Source: Metellina segmentata
Taxonomy: Eukaryota; Arthropoda; Arachnida; Araneae; Tetragnathidae
DNA length: 64,000 nucleotides
Assembly: GCA_947359465.1 (NCBI GenBank)
Contig: OX375880.1
Location: 20,102,714-20,166,713, forward strand
Reading direction: 5' to 3'
Every line of letters starts with the position of its first letter. Within the stretch, counting starts at the first letter, position 1. Under the pieces are notes generated by a model. The model searched no databases. It was not told where the DNA came from and was given only the letters and a program-made list of their open reading frames with translations. Shown here piece by piece: positions 11,624 through 23,099 of this stretch. The position numbers and the translations under genes are program-made.

Positions 11624-12211
11624 GGGGGGTCGATACAGTACCTAGTACGACAGTCCAGTGCGATTTTAATTGGGTACTTATCAACCTTAGGAATAATGTC
11701 ACGTGAAACAATTCACAAACCAAACGCAAGCACCAGCTCAGGCAGAAACGTGAACCGCCATCCAGCGTTTTCTTCTCCTGCCCAGTCTCATCAATTAACG
11801 CAGTGGGGACAAAGTCGAAATGGAAAGGAAACAGCGGAAAAACTCGACGCCCAGTTAATTTAGGCGCAAAAAGGCGCAGCTGTCGCAGATTAAGTGGGGT
11901 GGGTGGAGGGTATGTGTGTTGCAGCTGACAGCGGCAATTAAGAAGAAATGTTACGCGGCGTCTGTGTCGGGGCGTGAAACGCTGCCGTCAGAAATAGCTG
12001 ATTTCCCCGGACGCTTCCTCGCCGCGCCGTCAAAACAACATGTGCTGCCGAAACGTTAGACTGGAAACCGCGATTTTTGTTTACAAGTCATTCCAGATTG
12101 CGTTGGGTGATTGCTGGAGTTAGGGAGATTGGGGTTGGCATTGCTTTCGTCGAGATGTGAAGATTGGGGTGTTCGTCGCTCCACGCCAGAGATGCGCAGA
12201 CTTGTTGGAAA
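11624..12211. other. Unassigned, GC-richer stretch
   Basis: No open frame with family signature. Base composition (about 11750-12180) is richer in GC than the surroundings. No terminal repeats found. Confidence 0.35.
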
Positions 12212-12300
12212 TAGGGATGCGACATCGATGTCGATGTTTTATAAAAAAACCTAGATGTATTGGAGCCGATATTTTTTTACATCGATGTTTTACTTTTGAA
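12212..12300. mobile_element. ATCGAT-palindrome MITE fragment (left end)
   Basis: Left terminus TAGGGATGCGACATCGATG as in the copies at 996 and 7315, with two internal units. The right terminus is missing, so it is truncated. Confidence 0.6.
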
Positions 12301-12794
12301 TGAATAAAGTACCATAGTAAAAATTAAGACAAATAACCTTGCCACTAAGTTTTTGTCAGTGATGGCGACATCTGTTCATCAGGAAGAGATTTTTCCCTAA
12401 CTAGTGGGATAGTTAGTAAAAAAAAAAGTCAGATTAAGGTGGAGAAAGTTAAAAAACTTTTTTTACAAACTGTAAATAACAAATATTGAGGCATATAATA
12501 ACTATAGGTCCCAATATTTTTTTTATTTACAGCAAATAAAAATAAATTTTTTGTGTTCTCCCCTCACCATAAGTTGATAAATAATTGAAAAAACAAACAA
12601 TAATTATTGTTATGTACCTACCTAATTATACTTGTAGTTAGTAGTACTTGTGTAAAAAAAACTTGTTGTAAATATTATTTTCTTTTATATTATTCAATTT
12701 GAAAACAGTAGATTTGTTAATTGTTCTAATAATTTTTTTTTACTTTGTTTTGGCAATTAAAAAAGTCTTACTTTTAAATTAACAAACGCGGCAA
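12301..12794. other. Unassigned AT-rich sequence
   Basis: Homopolymer-rich sequence with no coding or repeat signature seen. Confidence 0.35.
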
Positions 12795-13343
12795 ATGAAA
12801 CAAATTAAATCTCACAACGAAACCGACATTAGTACACCTGTAGCAGTAGACCAAAGTGCTGCCAACTGCCTGGAGGAAGCTGTACGGTCATTCACGGCCT
12901 TATGGACCAGGTGTCTATCATCGCGCGCTGACGTCAGCTTCCGTCGTCCACTGCTTCCAAACTCGCATCACTGTGGAATTGTTTCGCTGCACACGAGCTG
13001 CTTTTGAGCGATAGGAAAATCCTCCTTCGCGAAGGCCGATGATTCTCCCCCGTTCAAACTCCGTATGTTGTTGAAATTTCACCCTATTTCGTCATGGAGG
13101 CATACTTAGGTCTCACTAAACGTTCGCCACTAAAAAATCACCATGCACTATTTTCAACGTCCCGCTACAGCCCTCTGTTTATACGCCTTTAGCATCAGTT
13201 CAGAGGGCGCTTGTCAGACCACGCATGCGTGGTGGCTCTGAAATTTTACTACTTTGCATAACATCCCATAATTGACATTTGCTGCAAATTTCATTTCATT
13301 CGGATGATTCCTTCATGGTGTAGCATTTTTTACTAACAGCAGT
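12795..13343 (-). pseudogene. Tc1-like transposon, 5' part with transposase N-terminus
   Basis: Reading leftwards from 13090, the minus strand encodes TEFERGRIIGLREGGFSYR, then ARVQRN, then VMRVWKQW, the paired helix-turn-helix N-terminus of Tc1-like transposases. Two stops follow at about 12915, then the same protein resumes in another frame (DDRHLVHKAVNDRTASSRQL) down to about 12800. The outer end (cagcagtg then ta at about 13343) fits a Tc1 terminus with TA target. The catalytic domain is missing. Confidence 0.7.
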
Positions 13344-13344
13344 G

Positions 13345-15589
13345 TATAGTTATGAGAATGTTTAGAATGTGAATGAGTGAATATGGAAGGTAACGCCAGA
13401 AAAAATATTTATATTTATTTTTTATATCCCAGATTAGTTCCTTTCCATTCCTTGAATAATTCCCCTCAACTTTCTTCTCTCTCGCAAGTCTTTGTTCCCA
13501 AATCCTCAATCCATTGCTTCAACCACGTGATTCCTATACCCGGTTGATGCTCACACCACATCAAGTTAACTTTCTGAACGCATATGGTGTTTGTTTCGTC
13601 TTCCCTCTTCGATGGTAATGTACATTTTCATCATAACACATGAGATGTACCTGCAACTTTGATAGAAAATTCGTTTCATTTCTGCCAATAATTCTCAACA
13701 CTAGTGGTTGGTTGTTTTTGGAGTAAGGCTAAGATGGCCTATTTGGCCAAACTGCTACAATCACAAGGCAAACGACACAATGGGGAAGCAAAAGCGGATA
13801 GGCAGTGACCACTGTACCGTATGGTTTGGTTCGTGCATACTTTTGGGCGGAATAACTGGTAAGAGGGTCGGTGGTGGAATGAAGATGGCGGGTATTTGGT
13901 GTCATTTTGCTCGTCTTGAACTGTTCTTTTAACCTGTTTACGTTTCCTAAACAGCAATTGAACTTCAGTGGGATATTTTAGCTTCATGGTGAAATCTTCG
14001 ACACTTTCCGCCCCACAGTTTTCCCGCAAACGGTTTGAACTTTCAACCAGTCAAATGGAATTGTTTTACCCTCTTCAATTTTAGCACGCTCTCACCACGA
14101 TCCGTCGATTAAAAGTGATGTTACAGCGGCTTAAACATGCCAGCATATGCCCGAATTGTGACTCATTTCCCCCAACCACGCGGTGCGAAGGTCAGAGGGG
14201 AAGTGGATCGGTGGCCGAACTGATCGACGCGGCCCACCCTTCTCTACACGATGGTAGGCCATTGTCCCCATAGGCTGATCCTCTAGGAGTTATGGGGCTT
14301 TGAGATAGCAACACCTTTCGTGACAACACCCTCCTCCTTAGTGATCTTAAAGACATATTCACGTCAAAAATTATTAAAAAACCCAGAAGGATAGGCAAGT
14401 ATAAAAGTAAGTGGGTGGAATGTTACTTAGGATTGAGACACCTGAATATGCGCCCCAGTGGGCAAACACCTCTAATGGATTGAACTACAACTTCTCATTC
14501 GCTCTCAAGAACCGTAGATAGAAAGAGATCATAATTGTTTCTCACCACACGTTGTGTGATCGTGGCGTCTGGAAAAAAAAACGTTTCCACGAGAAGGGAG
14601 CCGATAGCTACGTGTGGAAATAACTCAGGCCGCCGAAGGCAGTGAATTTGTCTGAGAGTCGACTTGTTGATCCGACATTTCCACCTGACACGTGGTGTTT
14701 GTCACACATCGCCGTCTAACTATTCCACAACCCTTCGCACATGTGGGGATTTGACACCCCTTGAGTGTGGGAGGTGTCATTTTGAAAAACCAGCGATGGG
14801 GATTCCAGGAGACAGGTGGATGCCCCCTAAAAGAGAGGCAAAGTAACTCGAGCGACAGAAGCCTCAGAGGAAGGTGGTGGACGCGATAGCTCTCGTTTTA
14901 ACAGCGATTACGGGGAAATCAAACACGAAACAAAAAGACAAACTTGTAGGAAAGAAACTCGTTGTTTCTTCATAAATATTAATTAATCGATTATCCAGTG
15001 TACATTCTGTAAATATTTTATATACCTGTTATTGAAAAAACCTTTTAAGTTAAATAAATAACTTTAAAAGAAAATGTGTGTAGTCCAACTCCAATTCTAT
15101 TTCTGTGATGCCCCAAAACGCCACAACGTATAACAGAAGCACCACTTCGTACTCAGATTGTATTTCATAATTGTCACATAATGTCGGAGTGTGACAACTC
15201 AACTCGGCTCTACTTGTTTAAGCGTTGCTCCGTTGCTCTGCGAAGTAAAGTTCTTATGTTCTTAATAAACTTAATGCTTTAACACAGAATATGACAATAA
15301 TGTTGGCTTGGAGAGTGGGGTGCCATCTCAGGTGTTGTTCTGGTGATGTGATCGTGGTTTAAAATTACGGGGCATGTAGAAAACAAATTACGAACAAACA
15401 AGAAAAAATGTCCTCATCTGTGGCTTTGAATGCAGTTGCATTGTCAACATGATATGCTACGTTTGGTTAGTTTCAAGTCGCGAAAACCACGTTTGATCTG
15501 GCTGTGCCAAACACACAAGACAATCAACAAATAAAAAAAAATCATTATTTCATGGTTTCTAATTGAAATGTGTCGAGGATTAAAATATA
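13345..15589. other. Unassigned 2.2-kb stretch
   Basis: Contains scattered short open frames on both strands (for example 13739-14029 minus) with no recognisable domain, no terminal repeats and no SINE copies. This is the longest stretch in the left half with nothing identified. Confidence 0.35.
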
Positions 15590-16192
15590 CACTACCCTAC
15601 AATAAACGACCGGACAGCAAGATGTGATGGTATAAGGGAAATAATACATGCTTCAATGGGGGGATGGTCCCTCACGTGCTGCAATTACACTAGCAACCCT
15701 TCATGGCATGCCTTCAACAAGGTTTTGATACACAACTATGGGTATTTGTGTCCATTCCTGCTGCAAGAATGTCGCCAGCTCAGTTGTAGATTTCGGACGA
15801 GGCTCCCTGGTCCGTATGCGTCGCTCTAACGCGTCCCACAAATGTTCTAGGGGGTTTAGGTTGGGACTCTGAGCAGGCCAGGGAATACGTTTTACATCCA
15901 CATCTCGATACCAATGCTTGACCGAGGCTGCAAGATGACACGGAACTTTGTCGTCCTGGCAGTAACATTCGTCCATTCCGTAAAATTGCCAGAGCGTAGG
16001 AAGAACCTGACTGTCCAACATGTTCATGAAGGCGTAGGTGTTCAATTGACCAGGAACAATATGCAAAGGTCCCAGGACATACCGCGAAAAACACCCCCAA
16101 ACAAGTAGTCCAATTTTATGCAAATCCGCTGGCGTCCGGTTCATTATTGTAGGGTAATTTAGATTCCTTATATGTATGAATAACATGATCAA
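15590..16192 (-). pseudogene. Tc1-like transposon, 3' part with transposase catalytic C-terminus
   Basis: An open frame of 163 codons on the minus strand has the Tc1 C-terminal pattern: WGCFSRYVLGPLHIV, VLPTLWQFYG, QDDKVPCHLA, WPAQSPNLNPLEHLWDALER and LVEGMP. It carries the second catalytic Asp (QDDK) and the Glu of NPLEH about 35 residues later. The first Asp and the DNA-binding domain are absent. The end near 15590-15620 (ctaccctacaataaacgac) looks like a Tc1 terminus. It is a different element from the fragment at 12795. Confidence 0.8.
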
Positions 16193-16423
16193 TAACCCAA
16201 CAGATCTGTATAACTTGTTTGTAGTTCATGTATACTAGGTTAATTGGTAGTTGCATTTACGCCCTATTGGATCAATAACGGGGTAATAACAACTGTCCTG
16301 GGTCAGTCCGGAAGGGAGACTTCCGAGAACAAAACCTCGGAATTTAAGCCACGGTCAGATGACGAGGTGAACACCTGAGCTGGTAATCCACTCTCAAAAC
16401 TTCCACATCACGCCAACGTGACG

Positions 16424-16756
16424 CCGACCAACCAGTCTGGTGGTTAAGGTGTTAGTCCCTAGATCGAAAGGTTCCGGTTTCAAATCCGGGTCAGTGCATG
16501 GATCTTTGTCAGCGTATGCTGTAGAGGCGGCTGAGGCACCTTAATTCTGGCGTGGCCGAAAGTCCTCACGTTGGATTGGTGTTGAAGTTTCGTGAGTAGG
16601 GTGCCAGCTTAGGTGTTGCCTCGTCATCTGACCTTGGTTCAAAATTACATAGCGTTGTCCTCGGATCTTTCCCTTAGGGTATTGATCCCGGACCGTCGTC
16701 AATAGCCCGTTGTGTTGCTCTAGTACGACCTTAATTTAAAAAATTACCAACTACCC
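16424..16756 (+). repeat. SINE-1, nested, near full length
   Basis: tRNA-like head (tggtggttaaggtgttag, then B-box ggtttcaaatcc) through body to a ttaatttaaaaaattacc tail. It is bounded by a perfect 13-bp TSD cgccaacgtgacg (16411-16423 and 16757-16769). Confidence 0.8.
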
Positions 16757-16777
16757 CGCCAACGTGACGATATAGGA

Positions 16778-16963
16778 TTGGTAATTTTTTTTAGTTAACG
16801 TCGTACTAGAGCAACACAACGGGCTATTGACGACGGTCCGGGATCAGTCCCTTAAGGGAAAGATCCGAGGACAACACTTCGTAATTTTGAACCACGGTCA
16901 GATGACGAAGCAACACCTGAGCTGGCACCCCACTCTCCAAACTTCCACGCCAACCCAACGTGA
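16778..16963 (-). repeat. SINE-1, nested, 5'-truncated
   Basis: Minus-strand tail and body without the tRNA-like head, ending at caacccaacgt. Flanked by the 12-bp TSD gacgatatagga (16766-16777 and 16964-16975). Confidence 0.8.
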
Positions 16964-17160
16964 GACGATATAGGAACACTAAAATGTATAAGTGCGCCAG
17001 CTCAATGACGGTCATTGTTGGAACGAGTTTCGAACTCGCAACCTCTGCCTGCTAACTGGCCCTCGGGTGCACATCTTTAGGTGTATACGGGCATTACAGC
17101 CCGAGTGACGCGACTAATCTGTCCTCCTTTCTCTTTTACTCTCAGCTGTCCTTCATTTTT

Positions 17161-17265
17161 CAGAATTACGTGGTGTTGTCCTCGGATCTCTCCCTTAGGA
17201 AATTAATCCCAGACCGTCGTCAATGCCCGTTGTGTTGCTCTAGTACGACGAAAATTAAAATTGCC
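17161..17265 (+). repeat. SINE-1 tail fragment
   Basis: Starts in the body (attacgtggtgttgtcctcg) and ends at ctctagtacgacg. Lies directly before the pyrimidine-rich minisatellite. Confidence 0.65.
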
Positions 17266-17269
17266 TCAC

Positions 17270-17865
17270 CTGTCCTTCTCTTTCGAGCTTTTTCTTCCTC
17301 CCTTCTGTTTTACCCTCACATGTACTTTTTTCAGTTTTTTCATCCTCACTTCTGTTTTACCATCGCCTGTCCTGCTCTTTTCAGCTTGTTTTTTCCTCCC
17401 TTCTGTTTTACCCTCACATGTCCTTCTCTTTTCAGCTTTTTCTTCCTCCCTTCTGTTTTACCCTCACATGTCCTTCTCTTTTCAGCTTTTTCTTCCTCCC
17501 TTCTGTTTTAACCTCACATGTCCTTTTTTCAGTTTTTTCATCCTCACTTCTGTTTTACCATCGCCTGTCCTGCTCTTTTCAGCTTGTTTTTTCCTCCCTT
17601 CTGTTTTACCCTCACATGTCCTTCTCTTTTCAGCTTTTTCTTCCTCCCTTCTGTTTTAACCTCACATGTCCTTTTTCAGTTTTTTCATCCTCACTTCTGT
17701 TTTACCATCGCCTGTCCTGCTCTTTTCAGCTTGTTTTTTCCTCCCTTCTGTTTTACCCTCACATGTCCTTCTCTTTTCAGCTTTTTTTTCCTCCTTTCTG
17801 TTTTACCCTAACCAGTCCTTCCCTTTTCAGCTTTTTCTTTCTCGTTCCTTGTTGTCTTGTACTTG
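17270..17865. repeat. Pyrimidine-rich ~49-bp minisatellite, about 11 units
   Basis: Units contain cttctgttttaccctcac, then atgtccttctcttttcag and cttttt, repeating every 46-51 bp. Two or three sub-types differ by whether they read ccctcacatgtcc or ccatcgcctgtcc. Overlapping open frames in all three plus frames are a by-product of the repeat and not genes. Every unit contains a ttttcag that looks like a 3' splice site. Confidence 0.85.
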
Positions 17866-18938
17866 GCGAAGCTTGACCAAATATGGCACTTGTGAAATAA
17901 CATCCCAAAGCAACCAACTGGTTGTTTACTTGCGTCTTTTCCGTGACAAAGTCACGGTAGAGTACCACATCAGGTGAGGAGATCAACAGTTGATGTGATA
18001 CTCATTCTCCGAACTTCCATATGCCGCCATCTTGTTGACAATGAAAGCAATGACAGCTTAAACATGTTCCAGTCCACGGACATGTTTTCTAGGAATACTA
18101 TTAGTAACTAAAATCTGTGTTGATACATTTATATCCCAACTTATCATTCGAAACAGTGAAACATTGTTTCATAATTCAGCAAATTTGTTACTTTCCTAGA
18201 CTCTGGTACAAGGTATCTATGCAACAAGAACATCTCTGCGGCAAAAAAAGCTGGCCTCATTTTCTCATTGACTATTAAACAGCCAAAGAAAGAACACGGC
18301 CATTATTGAAACCATCTTGACGTCGGACATCTTCGCGTCTCCCGTTGCCACCGAACATCGCAAAACTTCAATAAAACCCCCGGCTCCTTCCGGTCTTCCA
18401 AATACCTTATCGCTTTTCTAAAGTCTCCTTTACGCACGGATTAGCTGAATTATTCATGACTTGTCAGTTCTTTATCGTTTGATAGGGGTCGAGGCAAGGA
18501 ATGAAAAAGAACACCTCCCCTCAAAAAAAATAAAAAGGTTGAGGAATAGAACTTTTATTTTTGTTTTGGAAAGGCCCCAGTCGCCTTTCGTTCGGTCGGT
18601 TGGTTTAACGTAGGCGGATTTTGTATTCGGTCTGCTTAAGGGTTTGAAAGCTATCTCGTTTTGCGAGGAAACTGGTCAATTAAAAAAGTTGGGGCTATTG
18701 ATGGATTGCCTTATGGCGATTGATTACCCATTGCTGCAAACTCGCTTTGAGATGAAAATTCCTGACGGATTCGTGAAAAGTTCGCCGTTCCATCGTCCAA
18801 CAAAGCACTCTTATCGGCTGCTTTTCAAAGTGTTGTTATCAGAATTCCATGCAAATTTTACTCGTTTGATGTGAAATTGAATGATCGAGTCAGCTGAAAG
18901 GGCATGTGTTTGTCTCCTTCCACTGTGGCTTTCCTTCG
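17866..18938. other. Unassigned sequence
   Basis: No domain or terminal repeat recognised. The 76-codon frame at 18644-18874 has no family signature. Confidence 0.35.
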
Positions 18939-19003
18939 AATTTGATCCCGGATCTACTCAAATAGCCCATTGTATTGTTCCAGTGCGACGTTAATTTTGA
19001 TAC
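18939..19003 (+). repeat. SINE-1 tail fragment
   Basis: Matches gatcccggat, caaatagcccattgt and cagtgcgacgttaatttt of the SINE-1 3' end. Confidence 0.55.
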
Positions 19004-19054
19004 CTACATTTCATTCTGGTTATGGTTCTACAGCAGACTACAGATGACCTGGAA

Positions 19055-19140
19055 GGTTTTAGATTTTGTGACGCAAGGGCTATATTACATACGCCAAGCT
19101 CCCCGCACAAGACAAAGTCAAGTAAAAAATATCGTGAAAG
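19055..19140 (+). repeat. 'Gcaagggctatatt' dispersed repeat fragment
   Basis: Shares cgcaagggctatatt, cgccaagct and acaagacaaagtcaagta with repeats at 31320-31365, 50395-51390 and 54305-54365. Family unknown. Confidence 0.5.
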
Positions 19141-19752
19141 GGTCCCAGTTGGTAATAATTGGTAATTTTTAGTTAACATCGTACTAGAGCAACACAACGG
19201 GCTATTGACGACGGTCCGGGATCAGTCCCTTGAGGGAAATATCCAAGGACAACACCTCGTAATTTTGAACCACGGTCAGATGACGAAGCAACACCTGAGC
19301 TGGCACCCCACTCTCCAAACTTCCACGCCAACCCAACGTGAGGACTTTCGGCCACGACAGATTTAAGGTGCACCAGCCGCCTCTACACCATACGTTTACA
19401 AACATCCATGCCCGGGCCCGGATTCGAACCAGGAACCTTCCGATCTAGAGAGGTCCCAGTTGGAAGAGTAACGAATTAGCATTAGGAGGGTTGCGAGTTC
19501 GAATCCAAAAAAACATCATCGTGTAGAAAGTAAGGCTGTGCACGTTTAATCTGGCGCTTCCACACATGTCCTCATGTTGGCATAGTGTGGAAGCTTGGAG
19601 AGTAAGGTGCCAGCTCAGATGTTGCCTCGTCATCTGACCGTGGTTCAAAATTACGTGGTCTTGTCCTCGGTTCTTTCGCTTGGGGATTGTTCCCGGAACC
19701 TCGTCAATAGCCCATTGTGTTGCTCCAGTACGACGTTCATTAAAGTACCAAG
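19141..19752 (+). repeat. SINE-1 (head b) outer copy, split by another SINE-1
   Basis: Head b begins at ggtcccagttgg and is interrupted immediately. After the insertion it continues gaagagtaacgaattagca, gcgagttcgaatcc, body, and the ccagtacgacgttcatta tail. Confidence 0.7.
19153..19451 (-). repeat. SINE-1 inserted in the head of another SINE-1
   Basis: Minus-strand copy from the ggtaattttt tail to the tRNA-like head (truncated at gatctagag). Flanked by a perfect 12-bp TSD ggtcccagttgg (19141-19152 and 19452-19463). Confidence 0.82.
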
Positions 19753-20044
19753 GTTTTTAAAGAACTGGTATAAGGCGGTAGCTGAGAGGCAAATCTACTG
19801 TGGCTGAAGCATATGGGCGATAAACGTATCTAGCAGATTAATAAGAAAATGCTCAATGCTGCAAAGATACTTCGCTTTCTGAATCTGCAGAGCACATCGC
19901 ACAGCACCAACCAATGACTTACAGGTGCTGAGTGGACTGGAACGTACATCAACCCCATTTATACACGACGGTCTTTGATTGGATTCGAACTCGTAATCCT
20001 CTGTTTTACTATTTGGTCACCTTCTAGCGTAGCAAACAGATGGT
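19753..20044. other. Unassigned sequence
   Basis: Nothing recognised apart from a weak SINE head-b trace near 19980-20025 (ttggattcgaactcg). Confidence 0.3.
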
Positions 20045-20701
20045 GTTGGTTTCCTAGAGAGCGTTGTTTGTGAGCGTAACGAAAATTATCGGAGCCGCCA
20101 TTTCCATGACTGCCGTCATAGCGGTCTCAAACAGTTGAGGAACGTTTTTTCTCTGGTAGCGGCAACGTTTCATTTGCTGCGACAAACGATTCGAGCGGAG
20201 GGGAGCAAAACAAACAAACATTTTTGACTGCCATTGATTAGTTCGTTTTTGTAAAATCGTGATCGTTAAACACAGAATGAAAATTTTAACGGATTTGAAA
20301 TCTGCGGAAAATTTGACACCAAAACGATACATTAAATGTGACTTTCTTTAAATAAATAATTAAATAATCAAATGGTAAATAATTGAATAATAAAACTGTT
20401 TTCAGTATAGTCCTGGAATAGAATTGTATGCTGATTTGAAATCCGTTGAAATTTTCACTCTATCTTCAACGATCCCGAAGTTAGAAACTTTGGACTAGAG
20501 AATAAAAAAGCCACTTTGTTTTGTTTCTCGAATAAAATAAACCATGACAGCCGTCTGTGTTGCCCATTCACCACCGTATTCTCTCCGTCTAAGTTGACAC
20601 CTCTGGACTCTGTTTAGACGGCCGTCTAGTTATGCCCGCGGCTAAATGACGTATCACGGCTGTTTGATAACTGCTCCACTTTCTTAGGAAACCGAAGCTT
20701 T
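20045..20701. mobile_element. Element D copy 2 (left end lost)
   Basis: Same body as 10180-10800 (gatggtgttggtttcctag to cgtctagtt), and ends ggaaaccgaagctt like copy 1. It lacks hAT-3, so it provides the empty site (gcggctaaatgacgtatc) for the insertion at 10813-11563. The left terminal repeat is missing. Confidence 0.6.
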
Positions 20702-21510
20702 ACACCTAAACCATCAGACCGGTTTAATCGGCAGCAATATAAGAGACCAAAGCTACAAACCAAACTAACATTTCACTGGTCGATAACGCAAAGGTTTGGT
20801 GAGTTGAAAATATTTTTACGGCATTGAAAAATATAGGTATGGTTTGTTTTGGAGTTCTCGGCGGACAGTGGGTTCCGAACCACTACGAGCATATATATAT
20901 ATCCTGACCAAAAAATTCCATTTCGAGATGTAACGTATCGAGAAGTTGTATAGATCCACGATACTATCAAACTTTTTTGTTTGTTTTGTGTACTGAGTTC
21001 TTGCAATACTCTCAAAAGTCAATTACACGTCGTCCCAATTAGACAATCTAATCGAAATGGACATAAACGATTCAGAAGCAAAACTACAAAAACACCATTC
21101 CTCCCAAAATGCTGCTAGTTACACGAGTTCACCAACAAATCCCATTTCCTCCCCGACGATGCCCCCAAAGTTTATTAAACCGGACAGGGCAATTACTTAA
21201 GTCCGTCGACTGGACAGAAGGGGAATCCGATATGAGACGAAATCGACCGGATCCGGACCGAAATTCTATCGTCTTGACACAGAACGCGCTTTTTTTGTGG
21301 GTTTTTTTCTGGATGTCAGCCGCCGCCCGACACACCGCCGCATGTCAACGGAGATGTCTTCGATGGGACATCGGCAGATTCATCCGTTTGCGCAATGCCC
21401 CCAGATTGCGTCAGACTTTCTTCATCTGGCTGATACCCAAGCGTGTCAGATAAAGAATTGGTGGCTACGTTAGTAGCGCTATAAGACTGATTCTGCGACA
21501 AGCGTATATT
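20702..21510. other. Unassigned sequence
   Basis: Overlapping frames on both strands around 21109-21500 show no domain. No repeat match seen. Confidence 0.35.
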
Positions 21511-21524
21511 GTTGCCCGGTTGGA

Positions 21525-21582
21525 TGGTAATGGTAATGGTAATTTTTAGTTAACGTCGTACTAGAGCAACACAACGGGCTAT
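21525..21582 (-). repeat. SINE-1 tail-only insertion (58 bp)
   Basis: Only the 3' tail is present: three ggtaat units, then ttagttaacgtcgtacta and gagcaacacaacgggctat. Flanked by a perfect 14-bp TSD gttgcccggttgga (21511-21524 and 21583-21596). Confidence 0.8.
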
Positions 21583-21618
21583 GTTGCCCGGTTGGAATAG
21601 TGACGGATTAGAAACTGG

Positions 21619-21940
21619 TAATTTGGTAATTTTAGTTAACGTCGTACTGGAGCAACACAACGGGCTATTGACGACGATCCGGGATCAGTCCCTTAAGAGA
21701 AAGATCCGAGGACAACACCTCGTAATTTTGAACCACTGTCAGATGACGAAGCAACACCTAAGCTGGCACCCCACTCTCCAATCTTCCACACCAACCCAAC
21801 GTGAGTACTTTCGGCCGCGACAGATTTAAGGTGCTCCAGCCACCTCTACACCATACGCTTACAAACATCCATGCCCGGACCCGGATTCGAACCAGGAACC
21901 TTTTTATCTAGAGGCTAACACCTTAACCACTATACCGGTT
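21619..21940 (-). repeat. SINE-1, full length, nested
   Basis: From ggtaatttggtaatttt tail to head a (cggattcgaacc, ttaaccactataccggt in reverse). Perfect 13-bp TSD gattagaaactgg (21606-21618 and 21941-21953). Confidence 0.82.
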
Positions 21941-22214
21941 GATTAGAAACTGGAGGGTTGCGAGTACGAATCAAAGCAAAGACCGTCGTGTACGAGGGGG
22001 CTGTTGTATGTTGAAGCTGTCGTGGTCTCCGGTGTCCTTACGTTAGCGTGTTGTGGAAAATTAAGTGGTGTTGTGGTCGGATCTTTTCCTTCGAGTTTGA
22101 TCCCGGATGGTCACCAACAGCCCGCTGTGTTGCTTCACTGATACGGAAACAAAAATACCTAAACTACCTCTTGGATTGTTAGCTGCATAGCCTGTTTCAT
22201 ATACTGTTGGTAGG

Positions 22215-22583
22215 TTGTTGAATTTACGTCGCACTGATTTAACACAATGGGCTATTGGTGACCGGGATCAAACCCGAAGTGAATGATCCGATGGTAATTG
22301 GTAATTTTAGTTAACGTCGTACTAGAGCAACACAACGGGCAATTGACGACAGTCCAGAATCAGTCCCTTAAGGGAAAGAAAATGATCCTAAAACACCACC
22401 ATGTAATTTTGAACCACCGTCAGATGACGAGGCAACACCAGAAGCTGGCACCCGTAACTTCCACAACACACCAATGGGAGGATATTTGAGGCCACGACAG
22501 ATTTAACGTGTCCTAGACCTCGTGTACCAGGTCTCTGTTTGGATTCGAACTCGCAACCCACCGGTTGCTAACCCTCACTCAAC
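22215..22583 (-). repeat. SINE-1 (head b), interrupted by a tail-only SINE-1
   Basis: The outer copy starts ttgaatttacgtcgcactg and ends at the reversed head b (tggattcgaactcgcaac). At about 22291-22380 it contains a later 5'-truncated SINE-1 (ggtaattggtaatttta to taagggaaaga) flanked by near-identical aatgatccga / aatgatccta. Confidence 0.7.
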
Positions 22584-22619
22584 CAACCAGCCTATCACGA
22601 CCCGTTTTATATTCTACAT

Positions 22620-22913
22620 GTTATTAACGTCGCACTGGAGCATCACAATGGGCTATTGGTGACCGTTCGCGATCAATCTCCCACGGGAAAGATCCGAAGA
22701 CACCAAAACGTAATTTTAAACTACGGTCAGATAACGAAGTTACACCTGAGCTGGCACCCGTAACTTTAACACCATGCCACCGTGGGGACATTTGTCATTT
22801 GACACCGTCACGACAGATTGAACGTGCACAAGCCCCTTTTGCACACGACGGGTCTTCGCTTGGATTCGAACTCGCAACCCTCCGGTTGCTAATCCGTTAC
22901 TCTTCCAACCGTT
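22620..22913 (-). repeat. SINE-1 with head b, near full length
   Basis: Tail attaacgtcgcactggagc through body to head b (ttggattcgaactcgcaac, ttgctaatccgttactcttc). It shows how head b and the common SINE-1 body are joined. Confidence 0.75.
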
Positions 22914-23099
22914 AAACTTCCATTAAACACCTGTTAGAGGTATGATCAGGCACATCAACAAACCAGACGGAAGGCGAAACTCTACATCCGCTACACAAAT
23001 GCTTTCTAACGATACATATCAAGATTACCATAAAATTTTTCTTATCGCCCGTTTGGCGACGTTTTAAAGATTAATCTAATTGCTGTCAACAAACCAATT

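Larger units (their letters stand above)
16265..17060 (-). repeat. SINE-1 outer copy, split by two later SINE-1 insertions
   Basis: Minus-strand body at 16265-16423. The sequence resumes after the inserts at about 16976 and reaches a head-b B-box (gagtttcgaactcgcaacc) near 17020-17040. Confidence 0.6.
21511..22145 (+). repeat. SINE-1 (head b) outer copy, split twice
   Basis: Head b (gttgcccggttgga, then atagtgacggattagaaact, ggagggttgcgagta) is interrupted by two separate SINE-1 insertions. Body and tail run from 21954 to about 22145. Confidence 0.7.

Noticed and set aside
13739..14029. 96-codon minus-strand frame
   Set aside because: No start context, domain or splice partner seen; overlaps another random frame on the plus strand.
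17261..17977. Overlapping plus-strand open frames of 97-152 codons
   Set aside because: They are translations of the 49-bp minisatellite in all three frames, low in complexity and without codon structure.
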